Origin: Kitasatospora cineracea
GTDB lineage: Bacteria; Actinomycetota; Actinomycetes; Streptomycetales; Streptomycetaceae
Assembly (NCBI RefSeq): GCF_003751605.1
Contig: NZ_RJVJ01000001.1
Location: forward strand, 4,526,001 to 4,590,000
Length of the DNA stretch: 64,000 nucleotides
Direction of reading: 5' to 3'
In this document: positions 7,791 through 16,099 of the stretch, piece by piece
How positions within the stretch are numbered: position 1 is the stretch's first letter
Layout: the number at the start of each line of letters is the position of its first letter
Made by a program: the position numbers and the translations under genes
Notes under the pieces: model-generated
What the model was told of the DNA's origin: nothing
The model's input: only the letters and a program-made list of their open reading frames with translations
The model's database searches: none

Positions 7791-8741
7791 TCACACCGTC
7801 CTGACACGGGGGTTGACGAGCAGGACGAGCAGGTCGACGAGGACGTTGACGGCGAGGAAGACCACCGCGATGGTCAGCACCGTGCCCTGCACCAGGGCGA
7901 CGTCGCCGCCGGTGACGCCCTCGAGGATCAGCTTGCCCATGCCGGGCAGGTCGAAGATGGTCTCGATCACCACGGCGCCGGACAGCAGGTAGCCGACCCG
8001 CAGGCCCAGCACCGTCAGCGGGGTCACCAGCGCGTTGCGCAGCACGCCGCGGATCACCACGGAGCGCGGCAGGCCGTTGCCGGTCGCGGTGCGCACGTAG
8101 TCGCGGTCGAGTTCGGCGACCATCGAGGTGCGCACCAGCCGGGCCAGTCCGGCGGCCACCGGGATCGCCAGCGAGACGGCGGGCAGGATCATCGTCTCCA
8201 GCCAGCCGCCCACCGAGTCGGCCGGGTTGACGTAGCCGCCGGTCGGCAGGATCGAGCGGTTCAGGGCGAGTTCCTGGATCAGCACGATGCCGAGCCAGAA
8301 CGACGGGATCGCGACGCCGGAGATGGACAGCACCCGGGTCAGCTGGTCGGGCCAGCGGTCGCGGTACAGCGCGCCGGTGATGCCGAGGGCGAGCGCCAGC
8401 ACGATCGCGATGGCCAGGCCGAGCAGGGTGAGTTGCAGGGTCAGCGGGAACGCGGTGGCGATCCGGTCCGAGACGGGCGTGCTGGGCGGCACGGTCACCC
8501 CGAGGTTGCCGTGCAGCAGGTCGCCGAGGAAGCGGACGTAGCGCACCGGCAGCGGGTCGTCGAGGCCGTTGGCGGCGGCGAACGCCTGCCGGGCCTGCTC
8601 CGAGGCGCCGTCGCCGAGGGCGTTGTACGCCGGGTCGGCGGGCGAGAACTGGAGCACCACGAAGACCAGCAGGGTCACGCCGAGGACCATCACCGGCAGC
8701 ATGGCGAGCCGCCGCAGCGCGAGCCGGAGGAATACGAGCAT
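7791..8741 (-). CDS. ABC importer permease, DppB type
   Basis: A 316-residue membrane permease with about six transmembrane helices. The N-terminus (LALRRLAMLPVMVLGVTLLVF) and the periplasmic loop beginning FSPADPAYNALG are typical of DppB/OppB. The EAA cytoplasmic loop is YVRTATGNGLPRSVVIRGVLRNAL. It forms the translocation channel with the permease half of the next gene. It starts 104 bases after the binding-protein stop, across a strong hairpin, and its stop lies next to the start of the fusion gene. Confidence 0.93.
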   Translation of the reverse strand: MLVFLRLALRRLAMLPVMVLGVTLLVFVVLQFSPADPAYNALGDGASEQARQAFAAANGLDDPLPVRYVRFLGDLLHGNLGVTVPPSTPVSDRIATAFPLTLQLTLLGLAIAIVLALALGITGALYRDRWPDQLTRVLSISGVAIPSFWLGIVLIQELALNRSILPTGGYVNPADSVGGWLETMILPAVSLAIPVAAGLARLVRTSMVAELDRDYVRTATGNGLPRSVVIRGVLRNALVTPLTVLGLRVGYLLSGAVVIETIFDLPGMGKLILEGVTGGDVALVQGTVLTIAVVFLAVNVLVDLLVLLVNPRVRTV

Positions 8742-8765
8742 GGGGAAGTCCTAGGGAGGAGGGGA

Positions 8766-8808
8766 GGCGCCGGGGGCCGGCCGGTGCGGCGGTCCGGGCC
8801 CCGGCGCC
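8766..8808 (-). terminator. Hairpin between binding-protein and permease genes
   Basis: GGCGCCGGGG (8766-8775) pairs perfectly with CCCCGGCGCC (8799-8808) around a 23-base loop. It sits just after the solute-binding-protein stop and before the permease. No U-tract follows, so it may be a partial terminator or a 3'-end stabiliser that keeps binding-protein mRNA more abundant than the rest of the operon. Confidence 0.6.
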
Positions 8809-8845
8809 GGTCGAGCGGGCGCGGGGCGCCTGTGCGGCGGGCCGG

Positions 8846-10456
8846 CTACGCGGCGGAGACGCCGAGGAAGGACAGGCCGGTGGTGGGCAGCGGCTTGAAG
8901 CCGGCCAGCTTCTTGTCGCTCCACGCGGTGGGCAGCTTGCGGTGCACCACCGGGTACAGCACGGCCTGTTCGGCGACCAGGTCGATCACCTGGTTCCACA
9001 GCGCGGAGCGGGCCGCGGCGTCGGCGGTCCGGGCGGCCTGGTCGAGCAGGCCGCGCACCTGCTGGTCCTCGGACGAGCCGGCCCAGCGGAAGCGCTTGGT
9101 GGTCCACACGCCCTCGCCGTAGAACCAGCGCAGCAGCAGGTCGACGTCGTTGCCGAACACCGACGGGTCGCCGGGCGCGGCCATCACCCCGAAGTCGCCC
9201 GCGTCGACCTTCTTGTACTGGCCGGAGGAGTCGCCGATGTCGAGCGTGGTCTTCACGCCGACCGCGTCCCAGCTCTCCTTGATCAGCGGCGCGATGTCGT
9301 TGACCCAGCCGGTGTTGGTGGTCAGCAGGGTCACCGACAGCCCGCTCGCCCCGGCCTCCGCGAGCAGCGCCCTGGCCTTCTCCGGGTCGTGCCCGTAGAC
9401 AGTGGCCGCCCGGTGGTAGTCGGGGTGGCTGGGCTGCAGGTAGCTGGTGGAGGCGATGCCGTTGCCGTACATCGCGGTGGCGACGATCTTGTCGACGTCC
9501 AGCGCGTAGTGCAGCGCCTGGCGCACCCGCTTGTCGTCGAACGGCTTGCGGGCGAAGTTGAACATCAGGAACAGGTTGCCGAAGCTCTCCACCGACTCGG
9601 TGACGGCCTTGCCCTTCAGCCCGGCCACGTCGACGTACGGCACGTCCTCGATCGCCTGCACCCGGCCGGAGACCAGCGAGGAGACCCGGGCGGTCGGGTC
9701 GGAGGTCAGCCGCCACACCATGGCCGCGGCCTTGGCCGGGCGCGGGCCGTTGTAGGCGTCGTGCCGCTGGAAGGCGATCTTGTCCTGCCGGGTCGCCTCG
9801 ACCACCTTGTACGGGCCGGAGCCGGTGGGCTTGGCGTCGAACGCCTTCTGGTCGGCCTCGACGACCTTCTTCGGGACGACCTTGACCACCGAGATGCGGG
9901 TGGCGAACAGCGGGAACGCGTACTTCAGCCTGAACTCCACGGTGCCGGAGTCCACCGCGGTGACGGTGTCCAGGAACGGCAGGAACTGCACGATCAGCGA
10001 GGAGTTGGCCGGGTCGAGGATCCGGCCGAAGGAGAACACCACGTCCTCGGCGGTGACCGGCGAGCCGTCGTGGAAGGTCGCGCCGGAGCGCAGCCGGGCC
10101 CGCCAGGTGGTGTCGTCGACCTGCTGCGGCATCGCGGCGGCGAGCGCCGCGTACGGCTCGCGGGTGGCCGGGTCGAGGTCGACCAGGCCCTCGAAGACGT
10201 GCAGGTTGGCGGCCACGGGGGTGGCGCCGGAGGAGGTCATCGGGTCGAAGCCGGTGGACAGCGCGTACGAGATGCCGGCCTCGATGGTGCCGTTGCTGCC
10301 GCCCTCGGCGTCGCCGCCGGAGGTGGAGCCCGCGGCGGTGGAGGACGGGCCGCCGCAGGCGGCGACCGAACCGGCGATCGCGGTGGCGGTGGTGAGGGCG
10401 CCGACCAGGCGCAGGAAGCCGCGGCGGTCGACTTCCTTGGACGTCCGTTCCAGCAC
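8846..10456 (-). CDS. Tat-exported solute-binding lipoprotein, family 5, probable sialic-acid binder
   Basis: A 536-residue family 5 (DppA/OppA-type) extracellular binding protein, first gene of the importer operon. GTG 10456 has AAGGAG seven bases upstream. The N-terminus carries a twin-arginine motif (DRRGFLRLVG) and a lipobox SVAAC, so it is likely Tat-exported and lipid-anchored. The body has the family marks GISYALSTGFDP, LAAAMPQQVDDTTWRARLR, TFHDGSPVTAEDVVFSF and LHYALDVDKIV. Operator copy 3 lies about 140 bases upstream. Ligand is inferred from nanA/nanK/nanE. SatABCD-type importers are a known sialic-acid example of this usually peptide-specific family. Confidence 0.9.
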   Translation of the reverse strand: MLERTSKEVDRRGFLRLVGALTTATAIAGSVAACGGPSSTAAGSTSGGDAEGGSNGTIEAGISYALSTGFDPMTSSGATPVAANLHVFEGLVDLDPATREPYAALAAAMPQQVDDTTWRARLRSGATFHDGSPVTAEDVVFSFGRILDPANSSLIVQFLPFLDTVTAVDSGTVEFRLKYAFPLFATRISVVKVVPKKVVEADQKAFDAKPTGSGPYKVVEATRQDKIAFQRHDAYNGPRPAKAAAMVWRLTSDPTARVSSLVSGRVQAIEDVPYVDVAGLKGKAVTESVESFGNLFLMFNFARKPFDDKRVRQALHYALDVDKIVATAMYGNGIASTSYLQPSHPDYHRAATVYGHDPEKARALLAEAGASGLSVTLLTTNTGWVNDIAPLIKESWDAVGVKTTLDIGDSSGQYKKVDAGDFGVMAAPGDPSVFGNDVDLLLRWFYGEGVWTTKRFRWAGSSEDQQVRGLLDQAARTADAAARSALWNQVIDLVAEQAVLYPVVHRKLPTAWSDKKLAGFKPLPTTGLSFLGVSAA

Positions 10457-10662
10457 GGGAGCTCCTTGTGGGGGGAGTGCGGGGTGAGGGGGTGTCACCT
10501 CGCGGTCCGGACAGCGGAACCGCGGGGGAGAGTGCCGGGTCGGAATCCCGGGCGGATCGAGCGGATTCGAGCGGAAGAGAAGCAGCTCATCTGTCATCAG
10601 ACATCTGATGTCTGAGCTGTTAGGGTGTGAACGTAGCCGCCGCCACAGGGGAGGGTCAAGGG
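10457..10662. promoter_or_regulatory. Divergent promoter region of the importer operon and the GntR gene
   Basis: This 206-bp stretch lies between the binding-protein start and the regulator start. It holds the best operator copy (10597-10615). A plus-strand TAGGGT (10621-10626) resembles a -10 box for the regulator, which would place the operator over its -35 region and allow autoregulation. The operator is about 140 bases from the leftward start codon, so that transcript has a long leader or the site acts as a roadblock. Confidence 0.6.
10597..10615. promoter_or_regulatory. GntR-type operator copy 3 (perfect 19-bp palindrome)
   Basis: TCAGACATCTGATGTCTGA is a perfect 9+9 inverted repeat with one central base. 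It is the best of the four copies and lies in the divergent region between the transport operon and the regulator gene. Confidence 0.85.
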
Positions 10663-11454
10663 ATGACGACCGCCGCAGGTTCACGATTCGGCAACGGCCC
10701 GCAACGCCGGGCCGACCCGCCGACCTGGGCGTTCCGCCCCGGACCCGGCCCGGCGAAGCCGCCGGTGGTGGACCAGATCAAGGCGTACATCCTGCGCGGC
10801 CGCCTCAGGCCCGGGGACCCGCTGCCCAGCGAGAACGAGCTCTGCGAGATCTTCGGCGCCGGCCGCTCCAGCGTCCGCGAGGCGATCAAGGTGCTGGACG
10901 CGCTGGACATCGTCCAGGTCCGGCACGGCCACGGCACCTTCGTCGGCCGGCTCAGCCTCTCCGCCCTGGTGGAGAGCCTCAGCTTCCGCGGCCTGCTCAG
11001 CCCCGACGACGACTTCCGGGTGCTCTCCGACCTGGTCGACGTCCGGGAGCTGTTCGAGCGCGCCATGGCGGGCCGGATCATCGACGCGCTGCTCCCCGTC
11101 CACCTGGATCAACTCGCCCACCTGGTGGGGGAGATGGAGGCCGGGCTGCGGCTCGGACAGGACATCGTGGCGGCCGACCGCAGCTTCCACGCGCTGCTGC
11201 TCCAGCCGCTCGCCAACGAGCTGGTCGCCCAGCTCTCCTCGGCCTGCTGGGAGGTGCACGCGGTGGTCGCCCCGCACCTGAACATCGTCACCGCGCAGGA
11301 CGAGGCCGACACCGTCGAGGCCCACCGCGCCATGGTCGAGGCGCTGCGGATCGGCGACGCCCGCCGCTTCACCGAGGCCGTGCGCCGGCACTACGTCCCG
11401 GTCCGCCGCCGGATCGCCGCCGCCCGCGCGGAGGCCGTCGCCAACCGGGCCTAA
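10663..11454 (+). CDS. GntR-family (FadR/FCD) regulator, NanR-like
   Basis: A 263-residue repressor. Residues about 30-105 are the GntR winged helix (VVDQIKAYILRGRLRPGD, LPSENELCEIFGAGRSSVREAIK, VRHGHGTFVG). Residues about 120-255 are an all-helical FCD ligand domain with the expected metal-type residues: D in LVDVRELFE, H in DRSFHALLL, and H in TVEAHRAMVEAL and RHYVPVRRRI. ATG 10663 is chosen because GGGGAGGG lies eight bases upstream; GTG 10627 is possible but lacks one. E. coli NanR is also an FCD-type GntR protein. It sits between the transporter operon and the esterase gene, each with the same operator, and it probably controls its own gene too. Confidence 0.92.
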   Translation: MTTAAGSRFGNGPQRRADPPTWAFRPGPGPAKPPVVDQIKAYILRGRLRPGDPLPSENELCEIFGAGRSSVREAIKVLDALDIVQVRHGHGTFVGRLSLSALVESLSFRGLLSPDDDFRVLSDLVDVRELFERAMAGRIIDALLPVHLDQLAHLVGEMEAGLRLGQDIVAADRSFHALLLQPLANELVAQLSSACWEVHAVVAPHLNIVTAQDEADTVEAHRAMVEALRIGDARRFTEAVRRHYVPVRRRIAAARAEAVANRA

Positions 11455-11467
11455 CCCCCGGGGCAGG

Positions 11468-11497
11468 TCGACAGACGTCTGATGTCTGACCTACGAT
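11468..11497 (+). promoter_or_regulatory. Esterase promoter with embedded GntR operator copy 4
   Basis: TCGACA (11468-11473) and TACGAT (11492-11497) are separated by 18 bases and look like -35 and -10 boxes. The operator CAGACGTC-T-GATGTCTG (11472-11488, one arm mismatch) fills the spacer. A bound regulator would block RNA polymerase directly. The inferred transcript start is about 35 bases before GTG 11539. Confidence 0.75.
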
Positions 11498-11538
11498 CCG
11501 GGTGCTTCCCGCCGCCGCGCCCCCTCCCGGAGACACCC

Positions 11539-12510
11539 GTGCCGCTCACCGACCTCACCCTCGACGAGTGCCTCGCCTACCGCCCGCACCTGCCCGAACC
11601 CGCCGACCTGGACGCCTTCTGGCGGCGCACCCTCGCCGAAGCCGGCCCCGCCGTCCAGCGCCCCGACCTCACCCCCGTCGCCAACGGCCTCGCCCTGGTC
11701 GACACCTACGAGCTCACCGTCCCCGGCTTCGGCGGCCACCCCGTCCACGGCCGGCTCCACCTCCCCGCCGGGGCGGGCGGCCCGCTCGGCTGCGTGGTCG
11801 AGTACCTCGGCTACGGCCGCGGCGTCGGACTCCCGCACGAGAACCTCACCTACGCCTGCGCCGGCTACGCCCACCTGGTCATGGACACCCGCGGCCAGGG
11901 CTGGTCCGCCGCCCCCGGCCGCACCGACGACCCCGCCCCCCAACTCGCGGGCGCCGTACCCGGATTCCTCACCCGCGGCCTCGACCACCCCGACGACTAC
12001 TACTACCGCCGGGTCTACACCGACGCCGTCCGCTTCCTGGCCGCCGCCCGCACCCTCCCGCAGGTCGACCCGGCCCGGATCGCCGTCACCGGCATCAGCC
12101 AGGGCGGCGGCATCTCCCTCGCGGCGGCCGCACTCACCGACGGCCCGCTGGCCGGCGTCCTGCCCGACGTCCCCTTCCTCTGCGACTTCCCGCGCGGCGT
12201 CCGCACCGCCCCCCAGCCCCCGTTCACCGAGATCGCCGAGTACCTGCGCCTGCACCGCGACCGCACCACCCGCACCTTCGCCACCCTCGCCTACTTCGAC
12301 GCCGCCCTGCTCGCCGCCCGCATCCAGGCCCCCGCCCTGTTCTCCATCGCCATGATGGACCCGATCTGCCCGCCCTCCGGCTGCTTCGCCGCCTACCACG
12401 CCCACCCCGGCGAGAAGTCGCTGCGCGTCTACGAGTTCAACGGCCACGAGGGCGGCGGCGAGGTCCACCTCGCCGCCAAACTGGCCTGGCTCCGCGAGCG
12501 GATCGGCTGA
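11539..12510 (+). CDS. AXE1-family acetyl esterase, candidate sialate O-acetylesterase
   Basis: A 323-residue alpha/beta hydrolase of the acetyl-xylan esterase / cephalosporin-C deacetylase family. Visible motifs are the RGQ oxyanion segment MDTRGQGWSA, nucleophile elbow GISQGGG, DVPFLCDF, catalytic Asp in MMDPICPPSG and catalytic His in NGHEGGG. GTG 11539 has GGAG six bases upstream. No signal peptide is seen, so it acts on an imported substrate. Its promoter carries the locus operator. Known family members remove acetyl groups from sugars; here the inferred substrate is O-acetylated sialic acid, but xylo-oligosaccharide or antibiotic deacetylation cannot be excluded. Confidence 0.9.
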   Translation: MPLTDLTLDECLAYRPHLPEPADLDAFWRRTLAEAGPAVQRPDLTPVANGLALVDTYELTVPGFGGHPVHGRLHLPAGAGGPLGCVVEYLGYGRGVGLPHENLTYACAGYAHLVMDTRGQGWSAAPGRTDDPAPQLAGAVPGFLTRGLDHPDDYYYRRVYTDAVRFLAAARTLPQVDPARIAVTGISQGGGISLAAAALTDGPLAGVLPDVPFLCDFPRGVRTAPQPPFTEIAEYLRLHRDRTTRTFATLAYFDAALLAARIQAPALFSIAMMDPICPPSGCFAAYHAHPGEKSLRVYEFNGHEGGGEVHLAAKLAWLRERIG

Positions 12511-12676
12511 CGGGAGCCCGCCCCGACGACCCGTGGGAAAACCGTGCCCGCCCGTGGGGCGGTGGGCCGCGTCGGGCAGTCCTCTCGGACCCCCGTGGCG
12601 CGTGGCCGGTCCGCCCCCGCGGCCGTTGTCCTGGGCGGCCGTTGTCCTGGGCGGGCGGTGGCCGCGGGGCGGGTGG

Positions 12677-13846
12677 TCAGCCGAGCGGGGCGAGTGCCAT
12701 GTCGGCGGTGCCCTTGCCGGGGGTGTTGGTGCAGCGGCGGTCGCCGGCCTGTTCCTGGAGCTGGAGGGTCAGGCAGGTGCCGAGGGCCTGCTGGCCGAAG
12801 AAGTTGGGGTGCAGGGACTCCTGGACCTGGCCGCGGACGAGGCCGGTGGACACGAAGCGCATCCACTCGCTGCTCTCGGCGGCGGGCGGGTGCTCGGCGT
12901 CGGCGAGCCGGGTGGTGGTGGAGCAGACCTCGCGGCCCTCGAAGGCGCCGGACAGGTCGAGGAACTCCGCTCCGGCCTCGTGGGCGGCCTCGGCGACGGT
13001 GGCGCTGACCTGGGGGACGAGGCTGTCGTGGGCCCAGGTGAGGTCCTTGTCGAAGAACGGGCAGCCGCCCGGGACGAAGCGGTCGTACTTCTCCCCGGCG
13101 TAGCGGACGCGGGCAGCATCGGGCAGCGGGGACGGGTAGGACTGCAGGACGAGGCGGTAGGAGCCGGGCTGGTGCCCGGCCCGCTCCATCGCGGTCTTCA
13201 CGTCGGTGAGGGTGTCGGCGGCGGCCTGCTTCACGGCGGGCAGGCGGTCCTTGACGAGCTTGTCGGCCGCGGGCGCGCACGGGGAGCCGCCGAAGGGCTT
13301 GAGGAACTGCTTCGTGCACTCGGTGATGATGTCGGAGAACCCGAGGTCGTTGCCGCCGATCGACACCACCACCGCGCGCACCGGCTGCCCGGTCACCGCG
13401 TCCTGGAGCTGCTGGGCCTGCGAGGGCTCGCCCTTGAACGCCTCGCCGCCGTTCTCCGGCAGCTTCACGGCCGCCGACGTCGCGCCGGAGCAGGCCAGGT
13501 TGAGCTTGCGGACGTCGAGTGCGAGGGACTGCACCTCGGCGACGTCGGAGCGGTTGCAGCCGTTGTCGTAGGAGGTCCCGTAGACCTTGTGCGCGTCGCT
13601 CGCGTCGGCCGCCTGGTCCCAGGCCCGGTCGGTGCCGTCCTGGCTGTAGCGCAGGTTCGCACTGTTGCCGGCCCAGCGGCCCGCCTCGCCGGAGATGTAG
13701 CTGTCGCCCAGCGACACCACCCACGGCGCGTCCGCCGCCACCGCCCGCTCCGACGCCCCCGCGGGCACCACGCCCGTCACACCCGCCACACACACCGCGG
13801 TGGCCGCCACCGCAAGTCCCTTGCCGTGCCACGAAGAAGAAGTCAT
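12677..13846 (-). CDS. Secreted SGNH/GDSL-family hydrolase (lipase/esterase)
   Basis: A 389-residue protein, signal peptide in residues 1-45 (LAVAATAVCVAGVTGVVPAGA). The SGNH blocks are SLGDSYISGE (nucleophile Ser), the Gly in NLACSGATSA, SIGGNDLGFSD (Asn) and SLHPNFFGQQALG (His). Six or more Cys suggest disulfides, as in Streptomyces secreted lipases. It probably hydrolyses lipid or acyl esters outside the cell. ATG 13846 is preferred as it sits directly before the signal peptide, though its ribosome-binding sequence is weak. It converges on the AXE1 esterase, leaving 166 bases that contain a 16-bp tandem duplication (CGGCCGTTGTCCTGGG). Confidence 0.92.
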   Translation of the reverse strand: MTSSSWHGKGLAVAATAVCVAGVTGVVPAGASERAVAADAPWVVSLGDSYISGEAGRWAGNSANLRYSQDGTDRAWDQAADASDAHKVYGTSYDNGCNRSDVAEVQSLALDVRKLNLACSGATSAAVKLPENGGEAFKGEPSQAQQLQDAVTGQPVRAVVVSIGGNDLGFSDIITECTKQFLKPFGGSPCAPAADKLVKDRLPAVKQAAADTLTDVKTAMERAGHQPGSYRLVLQSYPSPLPDAARVRYAGEKYDRFVPGGCPFFDKDLTWAHDSLVPQVSATVAEAAHEAGAEFLDLSGAFEGREVCSTTTRLADAEHPPAAESSEWMRFVSTGLVRGQVQESLHPNFFGQQALGTCLTLQLQEQAGDRRCTNTPGKGTADMALAPLG

Positions 13847-14441
13847 ACCGCCAGGAATCGGCAGCACGACGGCGCGACGTTACGCACCGGGCATGGTTTG
13901 CAGTCGAATGGATCAGGCGAACAAGCCCTCGCCTCCGCGGCCCTGGCCACGCGCCGGGAACAGGCCCGTCAGCAGGCCGCGGAGCCGGTTCACGGCCCGG
14001 ATGCGGTCGCGGACCAGGTCGGTGCGGCGGGCGGTGGCGGGCCGGAGCTCGGTCAGCTCCCCGCCGGCGACGTTGACTGGCACCAGATCGTGGCACATGC
14101 GGGCCTGCTCGGCGCAGCTCGGGCCCGTCGTTGGCGACGCGGCGCGAGAGCGGTTTGCCGCCCTCGGCGTTCAGCGCCACGCAGTGGCGGTGCCTCCCGC
14201 CCGCGTCGGCGTCGTCCTATCCGGCGATGTGCTCGCAACTCCCCATGAGCGGCCGGGTCGTCGAGAAGGTAGGACATCTCAGGGTGCTGGAACGTCAAGC
14301 TGGGGGGAGCCGGACCACACCGACCCATGTGGATCGGGACCAGGCATCCACCACGGCAGGCAATCCCGGAGCGACCTTCCACCGGGCGCTCCGGAACTGA
14401 CTGCACATCGGATCAGGTCAGACCGACGACAGGAGACACCC
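13847..14441. other. 595-bp gap containing the IS110 remnant
   Basis: Base composition here is visibly lower in G+C than in the flanking genes (for example 13850-13925 and 14200-14400). Apart from the transposase remnant no gene was seen. An AGGAG at 14431-14435 serves the next gene. Confidence 0.55.
13913..14240 (-). pseudogene. Decayed IS110-family transposase remnant
   Basis: Two pieces of an IS110-type DEDD transposase remain in different frames. The upstream piece (about 14070-14210) reads HCVALNAEGGKPLSRRVAND, matching the N-terminal RuvC-like region. The downstream piece (13913-14098) reads CHDLVPVNVAGGEL, then ELRPATARRTDLVRDRIRA and VNRLRGLLTGLFPA, the usual next region. The section normally between them is missing and the C-terminal transposase domain is gone. 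It therefore cannot encode an active enzyme. It marks an old insertion between the lipase and the dienelactone hydrolase; no element ends were recognised. Confidence 0.75.
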
Positions 14442-15173
14442 ATGCCCATCGAGACCCTGCACGTCCCCACCCCGGACGGCCCGGCCGACGCGATCGTCGC
14501 CTTTCCCGACGGCGGCGGACGGCACCCCGGCGTGCTGATGTATCCGGACGGGTTCGGCATCCGGCCCGCGCTGCGCGAGCTGGCCGCCGAACTGGCCGGG
14601 CACGGCTACAGCGTGCTGGTGCCGAACGTCTTCCACCGGCACGGCCCGACCCCGCTGCTCGACCTGCCCGAGCACATCGACCGGGACGCCCGGCCCGCGA
14701 TCTTCGCCCGGCTGATGCCGATGATCGAGGCGCACACCACCGAGCTGGTCCGCCGCGACGCCGGGCCCTACCTCGACGCCCTCGCGGCCCGGCCGCAGAC
14801 CGCCCCCGGTCCGGTCGGGGTGACCGGCTACTGCATCGGCGGCCTGTACGCGGTGCACACCGCCGCCGCCCACCCCGACCGAGTGGCCGCCCTCGCCGCG
14901 TTCCACGCCCCCGTGGGCGCCGCCGGCCCGGAGAGCTTCCGCCGGATCACCGCCCGGGCCCACTTCGGCCACGCCGCGGGCGACCTGACGCCCGAGCAGT
15001 TCGAGTCGCTGGAGCGGGAGTTGGACGCCGCCGGGGTCGACCACCGCTCCGAGATCTACCCCGGCACCGTCCACGGCTTCACCATGCCCGACACCGACGC
15101 CTTCGACCCCGCCGCCCTCCGGCACCACTGGGACCGCCTGCTCCCGCTGCTCGGCGCCACCCCCACCGACTGA
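14442..15173 (+). CDS. Dienelactone hydrolase-family protein
   Basis: A 243-residue cytoplasmic alpha/beta hydrolase. The nucleophile is Cys in GVTGYCIGGLYA, as in dienelactone hydrolases; the Asp lies near HAAGDLTPEQF and the His in YPGTVHGFTMPD. The Glu/Arg segment at the N-terminus (VLMYPDGFGIRPALREL) fits the family. Classical members open lactone rings in chloroaromatic breakdown, but many actinobacterial paralogues have unknown substrates. ATG 14442 has AGGAG six bases upstream. It stands alone next to the IS110 remnant and converges on the MBL hydrolase gene. Confidence 0.9.
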   Translation: MPIETLHVPTPDGPADAIVAFPDGGGRHPGVLMYPDGFGIRPALRELAAELAGHGYSVLVPNVFHRHGPTPLLDLPEHIDRDARPAIFARLMPMIEAHTTELVRRDAGPYLDALAARPQTAPGPVGVTGYCIGGLYAVHTAAAHPDRVAALAAFHAPVGAAGPESFRRITARAHFGHAAGDLTPEQFESLERELDAAGVDHRSEIYPGTVHGFTMPDTDAFDPAALRHHWDRLLPLLGATPTD

Positions 15174-15237
15174 GCCGGCTGAACCGACTGCCCCGACTGG
15201 GCCCGCCGGGGCGGTCGGGGCGGTCGGTGGCGGTCCG

Positions 15238-16059
15238 TCACTTCCCCGCCAGGCGGGCGTACTCCCAGGGGTCGTGGGCGCTGAAGGGCACGACCCGCCC
15301 GCCGTGGTTGCGGACCAGTTCGCGCAGCCGGGCCTGGTTGCCCAGGCGCAGCGGCCGGTCGACCTCGGTGAGTTGCTGCAGGACGTCCATGCCGGGGTGG
15401 CCCTCGGGCCGGTCCGGGTCGATCTCGCGGTGGAAGTAGTAGGCGTCCCCGCAGTGCAGCAGCCAGCGCTCGGCGCCGCGGTCCCGGACCGCGACCGCGG
15501 CGTGTCCGGCGCTGTGCCCGCCGAGCGGGACGATCGCCAGGTCCTCGGCGAGGCGCGGCAGCGGGCGGACGGCGTCGAACCCGAACCAGGGCTCCGCGGG
15601 GGCGGGCCGGTGGGTCGTCCACCGGGGGCGGTGCGCCCAGTGGGCGGGGCGGTAGCGGATCCGGTCCTCGGGGTGGGGGCCGGGGGCGCCGAGGGCGGCG
15701 CGCTGCTCGGCCGCCAGCAGGTGGACCTCGGCGCCGGGGAAGTCCGGCAGGCCGCCGGCGTGGTCGAGGTCGAGGTGGGTGAGCAGGACGTGCCGGACGT
15801 CGCGCGGATCGTGGCCGAGTGCGCGGACCTGGTGCAGGGCGGTCTCCGCGAGGTCGAGCGCGGGTTGGGCGCGCCCTCGGAACTCGGGCCCCAGCGTGTG
15901 CTCGGGGTCGGCGACGTCGGCGGTGCCGAGCCCGGTGTCGACCAGGACCAGGCCGTCCCGGTCGGTCTCCAGCAGCAGGCAGTGGCAGACCGCCGGGCGG
16001 CGCTCGCCCCGGTGCTCGACGGTGCGCAGTGAACCGCAGTTGAGATGGTGGATCCGCAC
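15238..16059 (-). CDS. Metallo-beta-lactamase-fold hydrolase
   Basis: A 273-residue MBL-fold enzyme. The zinc motif is LLTHLDLDHAGGLPDF; further ligands are in LGGHSAGHAAV, LLHCGDAYYF and the C-terminal PFSAHDPWE. The order and length resemble AHL-lactonase-like and other broad lactonase/esterase MBL proteins. The GTG at 16059 follows GAGGAGGGGAC. It diverges from a TetR gene with operators in the 90-bp gap, so its substrate or product is likely the regulator's ligand. The exact reaction is unknown. Confidence 0.9.
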   Translation of the reverse strand: MRIHHLNCGSLRTVEHRGERRPAVCHCLLLETDRDGLVLVDTGLGTADVADPEHTLGPEFRGRAQPALDLAETALHQVRALGHDPRDVRHVLLTHLDLDHAGGLPDFPGAEVHLLAAEQRAALGAPGPHPEDRIRYRPAHWAHRPRWTTHRPAPAEPWFGFDAVRPLPRLAEDLAIVPLGGHSAGHAAVAVRDRGAERWLLHCGDAYYFHREIDPDRPEGHPGMDVLQQLTEVDRPLRLGNQARLRELVRNHGGRVVPFSAHDPWEYARLAGK

Positions 16060-16099
16060 GTCCCCTCCTCGGGGGAGTGGCCGTCCGCCACGGGAGATA

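Noticed and set aside
10627..10662. Upstream GTG (10627) as start of the GntR gene
   Set aside because: It lies one base after the -10-like box and lacks a ribosome-binding sequence, whereas ATG 10663 has GGGGAGGG at the proper distance.
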